The translations under genes were made by a program, and so were the position numbers. Shown piece after piece: positions 48,383 to 59,800 of a stretch of DNA of 64,000 nt (the first letter of the stretch is position 1; each line of letters opens with the position of its first letter). Under the pieces are notes generated by a model that was given only the letters and a program-made list of their open reading frames with translations, did not search any database and was not told where the DNA came from. Source of the DNA: Cryptomeria japonica. Taxonomy: Eukaryota > Streptophyta > Pinopsida > Cupressales > Cupressaceae. The stretch spans positions 124,962,640 through 125,026,639 of the forward strand of contig NC_081410.1 of the NCBI RefSeq assembly GCF_030272615.1, given 5' to 3'.

Positions 48383-49786
48383 ATGGCTCATACTAGATCC
48401 AGAAATAGGTAAATGGAAATTGAAGAACAAGAGGAGGAAAACATCAATGAATTCCAAGAAGCTCTTGGAGGAAACATAAATGAGGAAAATCCAAGTACTC
48501 CTACTCCTGCGGAAATAGAAAGGGCACAACACAACTCTCTCTTTAATAGACTCTTTGATGAAATACTCAAGAGCAATGTTGATGCTCACTTTTTGAGGCT
48601 TGCTCAAGAGGGAGCCAAACTACCCTCGGACTTTGATGTTGCACAACTAAGACAAGCATCAGAATGCCAAATTCGTAATGAGGATGAAAGAGGATGAGAT
48701 CCCATCAGATACAACCTTCATCAAGGTAATCCACCACCTCCTCCTCCTCCTAATGACATAGACATGTTGCAGCAACAAGTCAAAAATCTTACCCAACAAC
48801 TTCGTAGTGGTGTGAAAACAAACCAATTTTCACTTGATGAAATTTGTCCCTATCCCTTTGATAGGAATCTTCATATGGCACCTTTCCGCGAGGGTTTGAA
48901 ACACCCAAGTTCAAAAAGTATAGAGGCAAAGGAGATCCTCGTGATCATGTTAGAGAATTCCATTCAGCATGCCTAGAAGTGGCATACGAGGATACATACC
49001 TAATGCGACTCTTTCCCTAGAGTTTGGGAGGAACAACCACATCACGGTTTTCCTGATTACCAAGTGGCATTGGGACCTTTGAGGAACTAATCTAGAAGTT
49101 TCTATTGCATTACTCACACAACATTGAATAGGATATCACAATGGCTAATCTATGTAACACTAAACAAAAACCAGGCGAGCTATTTTCGGTCTTTCTGCAA
49201 TGATGGCGTCAAATGTCTAGCAGACCTTCACTTCAATTACCAGAATGAGAATTAGTGGAAATATTTATTTCCAACTTAAACGATGAAATGGAATTTCACC
49301 TGGACCTCAAAGACACAGATTCCTTCAATGACATGATCACAAAAGGTTTAAAGTGTGAGCGGGTTCTCATCAAAAATGGGCTGATCAAAATCTACAATGA
49401 GCCAAAAGATAGCCCTCGCCCATGCTTCAATAGTGACAAACCAAACTTCTGGAACAAAAATAAAAATATCATCAATGACGGGGTTGTGGATGCTAGAACT
49501 ATCAAAAGTGCACAACCTGTGGTTCGGTTTGCAGGACAGAACCCCCCACCCAAGAATAACACAATGGCTCCTCCAAATCAAGGTTGCATCACATCTCAAG
49601 ATGAACCCAGATAGCGTCAACAAAATTTTAAACCAAAGCGAACATACACTCCCTTAGGGGAACCCATCGAAACAGTGTTGTGTCAGTTGGTTTCTCAAAA
49701 TCTGGTAACCTTACCCAAAACATCAAATTATGAACCTCAAGTCAAACCTGCATGGTGGAGAGATACTAAACACTGTGATTTCCATC
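48383..49786 (+). pseudogene. Element D gag, cut by element C
   Basis: The frame opens with ATG at 48383 (MAHTRSRNR, then TAA). An acidic N-terminal region is followed by ICPYPFDRNLHMAPF. The gag domain lies in a shifted frame at about 48890-49270 (KFKKYRGKGDPRDHV, ACLEVAYEDTYLMRLFP), then VEIFISNLNDEMEFHLDL, PNFWNKNKNIINDGVVDA and PAWWRDTKHCDFH. The order and motifs match element C's gag (YRGKGDPKAHIRQF, RFWNKNKNTVNDGVV, NWWNDDEYCEFHKSKGH). The gene breaks at 49786, within what would be the CxFH zinc-binding motif, where element C begins. Several stops and a frameshift make it inactive. Confidence 0.8.
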
Positions 49787-50549
49787 TGTATATGGTGAAA
49801 ATGGATAACATTAATAACAAGATTGAAAGGCTAAATGAATCCAACCACAAAACCCTAGCCTAACAATAACAACGATCCACCATAACATATGAAGATTACC
49901 TAAGACAATGCAAATAACACAAAATCACAAAGATTATACCATCACATGTCCAATAGGGTTTTGATCTCCATTCTTCCTATCTCCATTGATCTTGCTTGAT
50001 ATATTTGCTCTCAGATTTTTATGTGCACAAGAGCTCAACAAAGAACAGAATGTGGTTGCAAGTAGGATCGTAGTGTAGCCAATTGATCAAGTTGTTAGGG
50101 TTTGATAATGAAGAAGGCATCTCCTTAAATAGAAGACACAATATGAAATGGAGGGATAAGATTGAGAGGTGTAAAAAGGAGGTCGGCTAGGATTAGAGGG
50201 TAGGTAGAAGAAATAGTAAAATAATGAAAGGGGTAGGTAGTGTATGAATTAAGAGATGAATGACATGTGTCATGTGTAGAAAAAGATAATGAATTAATTA
50301 AATAAATAAAAATTTATTTAATTAATAGAAGAAGTAGGATAATTAAATAAATAAGATATTTACTTAATTTAGGAAAAGGATAATTTAAATAAATAAATGT
50401 ATTTATTTAAATGAGAAATAAGGCTAGAAGAGGATAAATGAATTAATTAAATAAATAAAGATTTATTTAATTAATAAAAGAATTAGGCTTAGATAATTAA
50501 ATAAATAAAATATTTATTTAATTAGACATGACAATTTTGGGTGTCTACA
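49787..50549 (-). repeat. Element C 3' LTR, 763 bp
   Basis: On - it starts TGTAGACACC and ends ATATACA. The part near 50270-50530 alternates TTAATTAAATAAATA-like words. A TATTTAAGG box on - (50123-50131) is a TATA candidate and is also kept in the right-hand LTR. Confidence 0.92.
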
Positions 50550-50550
50550 T

Positions 50551-50565
50551 TTTGCCCCTCTTTGA
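50551..50565 (-). other. Element C polypurine tract
   Basis: On - the sequence AAAGAGGGGCAAA immediately precedes TGTAGACACC of the 3' LTR. This is the expected position and composition for plus-strand priming. Confidence 0.8.
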
Positions 50566-51074
50566 GACAATGCGGCTTGTCGCGTTGTTTCAAAGAAGAT
50601 AAGATGAACTGATATAGAGTTGCCCCAAAATGGGAATAATATGCCCCCTCGAGAGATTGGATGAAAATGTCTGAAAAGATTGCAGACAATCTCTCGATAA
50701 GAAAGATAAGATAGAATGGATTGATCGGATAAAGTAACAGAGTCACGGGATAACGAAGACTGACTCGGGAAATGAATGCGAGGGCTAGGGTAGGCTATAA
50801 GATAGACCACGGGGGAAAATACATTCTCATTGTCATCTACACCTTCATGAGATCAAAGTGCAGAGCGAGAAAAGAGCAGCAGCAGTCAGCAGCGATGGCT
50901 TTCGTTCACAGATTCGACCGCGTTCGACGATTTCAGAGGCCAGCAGAGGCAGGAGAGCCGGTAAGTACCACCAAACCTCGTCATAATTTGACACATTTGC
51001 TTTTGTCATTAATGCATGCTGAATAGAGCAATAAATGCGCTTAGAAGTAGGGTGCAAAAAATGCAAAAACTGGG

Positions 51075-51330
51075 AAACCGCATCTGCGTCGGTGTCAGGC
51101 GCGTCTGTGTCCGACAGGCGCGTCTGTGTCGGTGCCAGGCACGTCTGTGTCTGGAACCGCGTTTGTGCAAAATGCAGTCGTGTCTACGTCCTTCAGGGGC
51201 GTTTATGTTGCAAAGTCGCGTTTGTGAACAATGTAGGCACGTTTATGTAAAACAGGCACGTTTGTGTTGTTTAGGCGTGCTTGTGCAGTCTATAGGTGCG
51301 TTTGTGAGTTAGAAACGCATTTATGTCTGA
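51075..51330. repeat. Array of a CGCGTCTGTGT-like word (about 12 copies)
   Basis: Within the PMD intron, CGCGTCTGTGT and decayed forms (CGCGTTTGTG, ACGTTTATGT, CGTGTCTACGT) recur every 18-25 bp on +. Many changes are C-to-T or G-to-A. The same word occurs in the opposite orientation in the leader of element C at 61815-61985 and 63190-63450. Confidence 0.75.
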
Positions 51331-51455
51331 AAAATGCAAGGTTTTGCCTTCTAGGTCAAATCGGCAGTTCTGTGATGAACATACGCTGTCGATTGGATAT
51401 GCTGTTGAGAGGATACACTCAAGCAGGTCCTCTAGGAAGATGAGAATAGATCAAG

Positions 51456-51667
51456 GCACTTTGTGATGAACAGAGAGCACCAAGATAGAGTACTTTGTGA
51501 TGAACAGGGAGTACCCAAAGTATGAGCAGCACTTTGTGATGAACAGGGAGTGCAAGATGTGAGTAACACTTTGTGATGAATAGGGAGTGTCACACACGTA
51601 GTACTTTGTGATAAATAGGAAGTACCACTAGGATAAATAGCAACACTTTGTGATGAACAGTGAGTGC
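51456..51667 (+). repeat. Six 25-nt hairpin repeats with covarying stems
   Basis: Each copy has a 5-bp stem around a conserved 15-nt loop TTGTGATGAACAGGG: 51456-51480, 51490-51514, 51529-51553, 51566-51590, 51601-51625 and 51643-51667. Stem pairs are GTACT/AGTAC (copies 2 and 5), GCACT/AGTGC (copy 3) and ACACT/AGTGT (copy 4), all perfectly complementary although the bases differ. Copies 1 and 6 have mismatches. Spacing is 34-42 nt. The array lies at the 3' end of the PMD intron, ending 34 nt before the acceptor AG. Confidence 0.85.
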
Positions 51668-52168
51668 CACTAGGACTGAGATGATTGATTTGTTTGACTG
51701 CAGGAGTACTTGCCAATGCTAGAGTCAGGGGAGAGATTCTCGTCGATGCAGAGGTTGCGACCGGAGTTGTCGCTCAAGGACAGAGCTGCGATTGAGGCTA
51801 TGGGATTGAGATACATTCTGTATGTGCCTGAGTTTCGGGCGAACATAGGATTGCTGACTGCACTGGCTGAGCGATGGCACTCAGAGACTTGTACGTTTCA
51901 TCTGCCGATGGGTGAGATGACAGTCACCTTGGAGGATGTATACAGGATTCTGCGGATACCGATCGATGGGGAGTTAGTACCCTACGATCGAGACGGAGAC
52001 AAGGATGCACTAAGATGAGTGTTCTAGGATCTGGCATTGGACATGAGGTTGGGACATGTGGCATGGGCTACCATGACATGGACAAGAATAGCACTACCAA
52101 CAGTGTTGGCAGGAGTTATCAGGGGGTTCCTTTGTATCAATTTTGTACCATTTTGTATGATGATGTAG

Positions 52169-53807
52169 ACACCTGCGGGTGATTGTAGCCATATGATTTT
52201 GACATCATTGTATCATGACACTTTATATATATATGAGATGATTCATCTTTGTGGCAGCTATATGCATGTGTACCTATGTGATGAGATGTTCTTATGTGAT
52301 GCTTATGATATGGATGCAAATATGTATATGATGCATTTTTGTTCTTTTATGTTGTATATGTGTATGCATGATGCAAATGTGAATGTATGTAATGCAGATG
52401 AATATGATAATGCAAATGTAAATTGTGCTAATAGGTGTTGTGTGCAGGATGTGATGCAGTTGTGATATCTATATGTATATGTGAAATGCTTATATGTGGT
52501 AATGCAGGTGTAAACTACATAAAATGCAAATGTTTTTGGCATGTCATTATACTCAGTCATGTGATAGCAGGCTACGTGGACTCAAGAAGGACGATGGAAG
52601 TCAATCAAGAAAGGGGGATGAAAGATAGAAGATATGAACGTGAAAGAGCTTCTTGTGCGTTATCATCATTGAGCTTTATTATGGCAAGTAGGTTATGAAA
52701 ATCGAGGCATATGTTTAACCCAGAAAGTCATTGTACCCGTTTGCATGGAGATAAGACAGTCACAAACAAGGAATGCCCCAGTTCATACTAGACTCACAGT
52801 GTCCTCATATCCTTGGACAAGTCATAGCATTACTAAGAGACAATCCACAGACAGCAAATGCAAATAGGTGATGATACCCCATCCTCGCCTTTCTAGTCAA
52901 AGACATCCTGGAAATAGAATCTCTAGTCAAAGACATCCTAGAAAAGCTAAAAGACATGTCACCAAAAGATAAAATCAAAAGAAAACCAAGACTCGACACC
53001 AACATCCACTGTAGTCCTCAATTTTAGTGTCTCTTGTCACTTGTATAAGTCTTATTTGATTGTGGTCATAATGTTTACTTTCACAAAAAGAATAGATAAC
53101 ACTGAACCATATGTTGTCTGAGTCTGTTGAAAGATTTGATTTGTTGAAGCTCATTGTTGCTACTGTGTCTCATCTGAAACTGACTGAATCCATGAAACTG
53201 ATACTTTAATGCGGAGAAGATGAAACTTTATTGCGGACTGACGATGCAAATGTTGCTTTATTGCAGATTATGCGCGGATAGACTGAAGGAAGCTGGAAGA
53301 AACTGTACTCCTCGAAACATGTGATGTTCTTAGTTCCACACCCATCACTAGACGTAGGATTTGTCTTAGCCACAGATAAGATCTGATTTATTATGGATGG
53401 AAAGGGATGAAAAGGGAGGTTTATTATGAATGGCGAACCAATCTTAGGTAGATCAATAACAAGCCAGATGGGAATGGGTAAGTTTATTATGGATGAATTG
53501 GTCGTGAGTGTGTGCGAAGTGAAAGGATGAAAGTGGATCCTAAAGGAGGGAGGAGCAATGTCTCTACACATGGCACTGGTGACCCATTTTTCACCATGGT
53601 ACTTGCCCAGGGCGCCACCGAAGTGGTTTTCACCGTTGGACGAAATTATTTCTGTTTACTTTTTTCAATTTTTTTTTATTTTTTTGTGTCACAAGGCACC
53701 TGTTTGCTAGGTTTTCACCAAGTAACGATTTTTTTGTTTTTATAATTTTTTTGTATTTTTGAATTTTTTTATTTTTTTGTATTTTTGAATTAGGATACTC
53801 TGAAGAG
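52169..53807. other. Element C 3' region without a gene
   Basis: About 52,190-52,560 is low-complexity ATG/TGCA-rich sequence (GATGCAAATG words). From 52,570 to 53,560 I see no domain. 53,640-53,800 is T-rich with repeated TTTTTTTGTATTTTTGAA. Short open frames here lack recognisable features. Confidence 0.5.
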
Positions 53808-56800
53808 CTATGTGTAGAACCTGCGAAGGTGCATGCTGTTGATAGGATCCTCCAAAGGTTCACCTTCTGTAGTTGAGAGCTGATATGCCCCAGATCCATA
53901 TGTTGTTGTAACGATGTAAGGACCAAGCCAATTTGGTTCGAACTTGCCCTTCTTCTCTCTGTCTTGCTGATTCTTGGGGTTTTCTCTAAGAACCAAGTCA
54001 CCTACCTCAAATGTGTGAGGCTTGACCTTGTGATTGTAGCTGGGACTCATTCATTGTTGGTAAGCCTTGAGATGATTAAAAGCAGTTTGTCTCCGTTCAC
54101 CCAGCAGTTCTAGTTCTTGTAAGCGAGAGACCCTATAATCTTCATCGCTGATGATGTTTTGCAAAGAGACCCGTAAAGAAGGTAACTCGACCTCAATAGG
54201 CAAGATGGCTTCAGTGCCATAGAAAAGTGAATATGGTGTAGCTCCTGTAGGTGTGCGGACACTTGTGTGGTAGGCCCAAAGTGCAGGATTGAGTTGGATA
54301 TGCCAATTACGGCCAGCATCGTCGACTATCTTTTTGAGGATTTTAAGAATTGTTTTATTAGACACCTCAGCTTGGCCATTACCTTGGGGGTAATATGGTG
54401 TGGAGAAATGATGGGAAATATGGAAGTGGTCACAGAGTTCATGAACATCCTGATTTTTGAAGGGACGCCCGTTATCAGTAATAATGGAATCAGGAATACC
54501 ATATCGGCAAATTATATAGTTAAGGATGAAGGTAGCAATTTGTTTTCTAGTGACTTGTGTGAGAGGTACGGCTTCAATCCACTTTGTGAAATACTCTGTG
54601 GCTGTGATAATGAATTTATGACCATTGGAAGAAGGAGGGTGAATCTTGCCTATGAGATCAAGTCCCCACTGACAAAAGGGCCAAGGAGACGCAAGTGGTT
54701 GTAGTTCTTGTGCTGGTGCATGTATGAGGTCTCCATGAATTTGACATTGCTTACATTTCTTGACAAACTGATATGAGTCTTTTTCCATATTGGGCCAGTA
54801 ATATCCAGTCCTGATGAGTTTCTTGGCCAAGGTAGGACCACTAGTATGCGGACCACATATCCCTTCATGCACTTCACGTAACCCAATATGAGCTTCGTCG
54901 CTTTCTAAACATCTAAGAAGAGTGCCATCTAGACCTCATCGGTATAGGATATCAGCTAGAATGACATATCGAGAGGATTGGCAAATGAAAGTGCGACGTT
55001 GGTTATTCGATAGATCAGGAGGTAAGGTATTGTCGCGAAGATATGTAAATATGGAACCATATAACTGGGATTCGGGACCAACAACGCATATCATATCAGT
55101 AGGAGTGATCTCATATGAGGGAACCAATAGGTTGTCTACCAGGAACTCATAGCAAGTCTCATTTTGAGGTAGATCAATCAGTGAAGCAATTGTAGCCATG
55201 CCATCTGCAGCACGATTCTGCTCTCTTGGTATCTGCTCAAAATCTATCTTTGTGAAGTGCTGTTTCAAATCATCCACCATTTGTTTGTAAGGCATTAATT
55301 TTTCATCTTTTGTTTGGTAATCATCAGTTTCTTGACGGATGACAAGTTGAAAATCCCCAAAAACACGAAGTTCTTGGATCTTCCACTGAACTGCAATTTG
55401 TAATCCAGTTGTTAATGCCTCATATTCCGCTATATTGTTAGTGAAAGGAAATGATAAGCGGTATGATTTTGGTATAGAATCGCCTTGAGGAGTTATAAAG
55501 AGAATACCAGCTCCTGCCCCATGTTGTGTGTATGAGCCGTCAAAGTACAGTTGCCATGGCTTTGCATGTGATATTGTTAAAATGGATTCATCTAGAAATT
55601 CTGAATTTAGAGGAACATCATCTATCATGGGAGCATCTGCTAATTGATCCATGATTTTTTGTCCTTTTATTGCTTTTCTGTCCACATACTCGATGTTGAA
55701 TTCACTCAGGATCATTACCCATTTGGCTAGTCGGCCAGTAAGTGTTGCTTTATTGAGGAGGTATTTCAACGGATCGATCCTTGCAACCAACTTAGTCTTA
55801 TGAGTAAGCATATAATGGCATAATTTTTGTGAAGCAAAGACCACAGCGAGACATACACACTCGATTGGAGTGTAGTTTAGCTCATATCCCACCAATGTGC
55901 GACTGATATAGTATACTACTTTTTCCTTGCCGTCAGCTATTTGTTGTGCTAGGAGTGCCCCCAGTGCTGTTGGAGTAGCTGATATGTATAGTAGCAAAGG
56001 CTGATCTGGAATTGGTGGCATCAAAACTGGCGGATTCAAAAGATAATCTTTGAGCGTCTGAAAAGCTTGTTGATAGTTATCATCCCATTTGAACTTGATA
56101 CTTTTATGTAGCAGGTGTTGAAAAGGATTACACTTATCTGCAAGTTGTGCTATGAATCTTCATATAGACTGGAGTCTCCCTTGTAAGGATCGAAGTTGAC
56201 TGATATTTTTGGGTGGCGGCATGTCCTAAATAGCCTTGACTTTTGTTGGATCGGCTTCGATTCCTCTTTTAGACACAATGAATCCTAGGAGCTTCCCGGA
56301 GGTTACTCCAAAGACACATTTCTTGGGGTTTAATCTTACTTTGTATTTTTCCAACCGATCAAAGACGACTGAAAGTATGTCCAAATGTGTATCTCTATCT
56401 ATTGATTTACCCAGGAGATCATCAACATAATCTTCCACGGTTATATGCATGAGATCATGAAAGATAGTGGTCATTGCTCTTTGATATGTAGCACCTGCAT
56501 TTTTTAGCCCAAAGGGCATGACATTCCAACAGAAAGTTCCCCACGGACAAGTGAATGATGTTTTGTGTTGATCCTCGGGTGCAATCCTGATTTGATTATA
56601 ACCAGAAAATCCATCCATTAAAGATAACATTTCGTGACCTGCTGTGAGATCAACGATCAAGTCAATATTTGGTAATGGGAAGTCATCTTTCGGACAAGCT
56701 TTGTTGATGTCTCTGAAATCTATACATATTCTAATGCTACCATCTGGTTTACTGACAGGTACTAAATTGGAGATCCATTCAGGATAATCAATTGGGCGTA

Positions 56801-59800
56801 TGAATCCGACATCCAATAACTTCTCCAGCTCTGCTTTGACTAGTAATGCCACTTGTGGATGCATTTTCCTTAATTTCTGTTTCACTGGCTTTGCCCCCGG
56901 TTTGACTATCAAATGATGCATTACCAAATCCGGATCTAGTCCAGGCATATTAGTGTATGACCATGCAAAGTTGATTTGTCGTTCTTTGAAGAAGCTTATG
57001 AATTTTGCCCTTTCGGACTCTGTTAATGATTAAGCCAGGAATATATTGTGTGGAACTTCTTCTGTACCAATGTTCATTTTGATAGTCTCCTCTACTAACA
57101 TGGATGACTTTTCCTCATATGATGCTGGGAGAATGTCGAGCCTTCCATCTTCGGGTGCCTCAGAGAGGTTTTCGCCCTCAGATACGTCCTTTCTTTTTAC
57201 TTTTTTGGGATCAGATAGCGCCACAGTGTGGTTTTCGCCATAAGACCCTTGATTTGTTCTTATTTTCACATTTTTGCGACTGGAAGGTCCGACACCCTCA
57301 CCAAAATATGCCATGTTGTTGAGTTCTATGGTGTATCCTACTTTGTGGTCCCCAGGGGGAAGATCATCTCGTATGCCAAGATAGTCAATAATAGCTTTGT
57401 CATTTTGAAATGTGTCAAAGTGTGCTGGTCCTTCATAATCCCAGTCAATGAGTTGGTGGTGAACAAGGGGAAGGCCTTTAATGTTTTCGGAGTTTGCGGG
57501 GCTAAGAGTGAAGATGTGGTTATACTCGGGTATATCAAGGCAATCATCGAGGTTATCGATGGCACTTTCCTCATCAGTTTCGATTGCAAGCGAATCCAAA
57601 TTGTCATCACTAGTAGCACCTTCCGGGATAGGTGTCCTCATCCTATGTGATTTTGACCTAGAACCTTGAAATGAAGACTGTACGGAATCCTTATGGGTTG
57701 TTTCTTGACCAACTCTGAACTTTTTATAAAATTCCTCTTCTTCTGTGGGTTCATCTGGCTCTCTGAATGTCTCGGTGAGCTCATAGTCACTGGAGGATTT
57801 GTCTGAACCCCATTCCCATTCGTTGGAATCTGTGGAATAGTAATCCTCTTGTTGAACTTTGGCAATTTTTATTTGTGATGCCTTTTCTGTCCTTTTAGTG
57901 TGGATCTTGGAAGTCAGAAAACCAAGTCCTTTCGAGCGTTCCCTTTTTACAGTCAATTCAGGTTGTAAGGGCTCCATAACGCCTTCCTTGCGTAACCCAA
58001 GAGGGCTTTTTCCATCATACCCGAATTTTTGTAGAATCTTGAAGCCTTTGCCATATTTCTCACAGGGTATATTGATCTGATCTTGTGTGTCATCTTCAAT
58101 GTCTTTATAGAGCATTTTGTATAAATCTTCCTCTTCTAGTTCACCCCATCTTTGAAAGGTAGTAGGATCCCATTTGAGTATCATGATGGATATTTGCTTG
58201 TTAGGATGTGGCCTTCCATATTCTTTTGGAGAGCTCATGACTTGTCGTAAATACATGGTCTGATTTAAAGTGTATTCTCCCATGCCTTTGTCCTGAAATT
58301 TGCCTTTAAGTTCACCTTGTTTTGATGTCGAAGGTTTTAATGACTCAGGGTCAATGTATGTCGAAGAAGGAGCAGCCTCATGATTACTAGGAATGATGGT
58401 CTCAGTATGTGATCTTAGGTTATTGCAATATATGAATGGATTAGGATCACCGTTAACTGTTACCTCGACTCCATTATGAGGAAACTTAATGCATTGATGA
58501 TATGTTGATGGGACTACCCTCATTTCATGAATCCAAGGATGTCCTAGCAATATATTATAAGTGAGATCCAGATCTAGGACCTGACAAACCACATCCTTTG
58601 TAACTGGCCCAATTCTTAGAGGTAAGGTGACTGTGCCCTTGGATGAGCGCTCTTCATCATCATTTGCCTTGATGGTGATTTGATTTGTTGAATTCACAGC
58701 TTTATCAGAATATCCCAATTGTTTAATGGTGCTCAATGTACAAATATTTAGACCAGCTCCTCTATCTATCAGGACTCGCTTTATTCGATGTTTGTGTATG
58801 AAGGCTTCAATGTGTAGAGGTGCATTATGTGGCTGACTTACGGAGGCGTCATCGGCTTCTGTGAACGTAAGGGAATGTGGAATGGATAGGTATCCCACCA
58901 TGGCTTGAAACTGGTCCATGTTCAGATCAGTAGGAACGACAGTGTCTCTCAAGATTTTGTCAAGAATAGCTTTATGAGCGGGGGATATGCGTAAGAGCTC
59001 AAGGATGGAGATGAGCGCGGGTGTCTTCCCTAACTGTTCTACAAGGCCATACTCAAGTTTGGTAGATGAAGAAGTGGTGTTTTTAGTTGAAGCACCTGGC
59101 AAAGTAATTTTACCTCGACGAGTTGTAACATGACATTCAGAAGTAGGTTCGGAAGAAGATCCAACACCTCTTAGGACAATCTTGGGTCTTTGAGGAGGAT
59201 TCTCAGGATTTTTGTTCTTGATGGTAATAGTAGAGATATGATTGTCCATCGAGATGTGATTGATAGTTGAGTCATAGTTGTAAGGTGCTCTAGTATAGTT
59301 GGCTTGATCATCTATGACTTTGGCTTTTCCTTTGTCATGCTTTGGGAATGGTTCCTTAAACATCACATGTTCTTGGTTGGATGAGTGTCCCTCAATCTCA
59401 ATATCACCTCTATCAATGAGATCTTGCACAATGTTCTTCAGTCGATGACAATTTCCTGTCTTATGGCCCTTGCTTTTATGAAATTCACAATACTCATCAT
59501 CATTCCACCAATTTGGTTTGACCTTTGGTTCATATGGAGGAAAATCTGGAACTGTGATCACTTTGTTTGCCACAAGCTTTTTGAAGACTGATTCAAGTGG
59601 TTCTCCCAATGGGGTGTACTTCCTTCATGGTCTAGAAGTTGTTTGAGTATTCACTTGATTGTTTGTAGAACTTGATCCTGAAAAAATGAACTTGGGTCGC
59701 ACTGTGTTAGCATTAACAACACCATCATTGACTGTGTTCTTGTTTTTATTCCAAAATCTTGGCTTGTCTTTTCCTTTAAAGTCATCTTTGTTTTCCTTGA

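Larger units (their letters stand above)
35926..49786 (+). mobile_element. Element D: Tat-like Ty3/gypsy element, interrupted twice
   Basis: It begins TGTAGTCACA at 35926, inside element A's 3' LTR. It is interrupted in its leader by element B (38529-46496) and in its gag by element C (from 49787). The LTR start resembles C's LTR start (TGTAGACACC, TGTC, TTAATTAAAT, TATTTAAT). The gag at 48383 is clearly related to C's gag, so D and C are two families of one lineage. Pol and the second LTR lie beyond C, outside the window. Confidence 0.75.
50895..52168 (+). pseudogene. Antisense spliced gene with plant mobile domain (PMD), inside element C
   Basis: It lies opposite to element C's own transcription, between pol and the 3' LTR. 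Exon 1 is 50895-50960 (22 codons, MAFVHRFDRVRRFQRP). A GTAAGT donor and a TTTGACTGCAG acceptor bound a 743-bp intron (50961-51703). Exon 2 starts at 51704 in the same phase. Exon 2 has the hallmark N-terminal part of a plant mobile domain: LSLKDRAAIEAMGL, NIGLLTALAERWHSETCTFH, LPMGEMTVTLEDVYRILRIP. Stops at 52016 (TGA) and 52025 (TAG) follow, and recognisable sequence continues to GVIRGFLC before a stop at 52166. The domain is only a fraction of the usual length, so it is truncated. PMD genes act in silencing and genome stability in plants, and PMD exons captured by retroelements are known. Whether this one is expressed is unknown. Confidence 0.7.

Noticed and set aside
54267-54704. 145-codon + strand frame
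   Set aside because: It is the complement of element C's integrase, which carries all the expected motifs on -.
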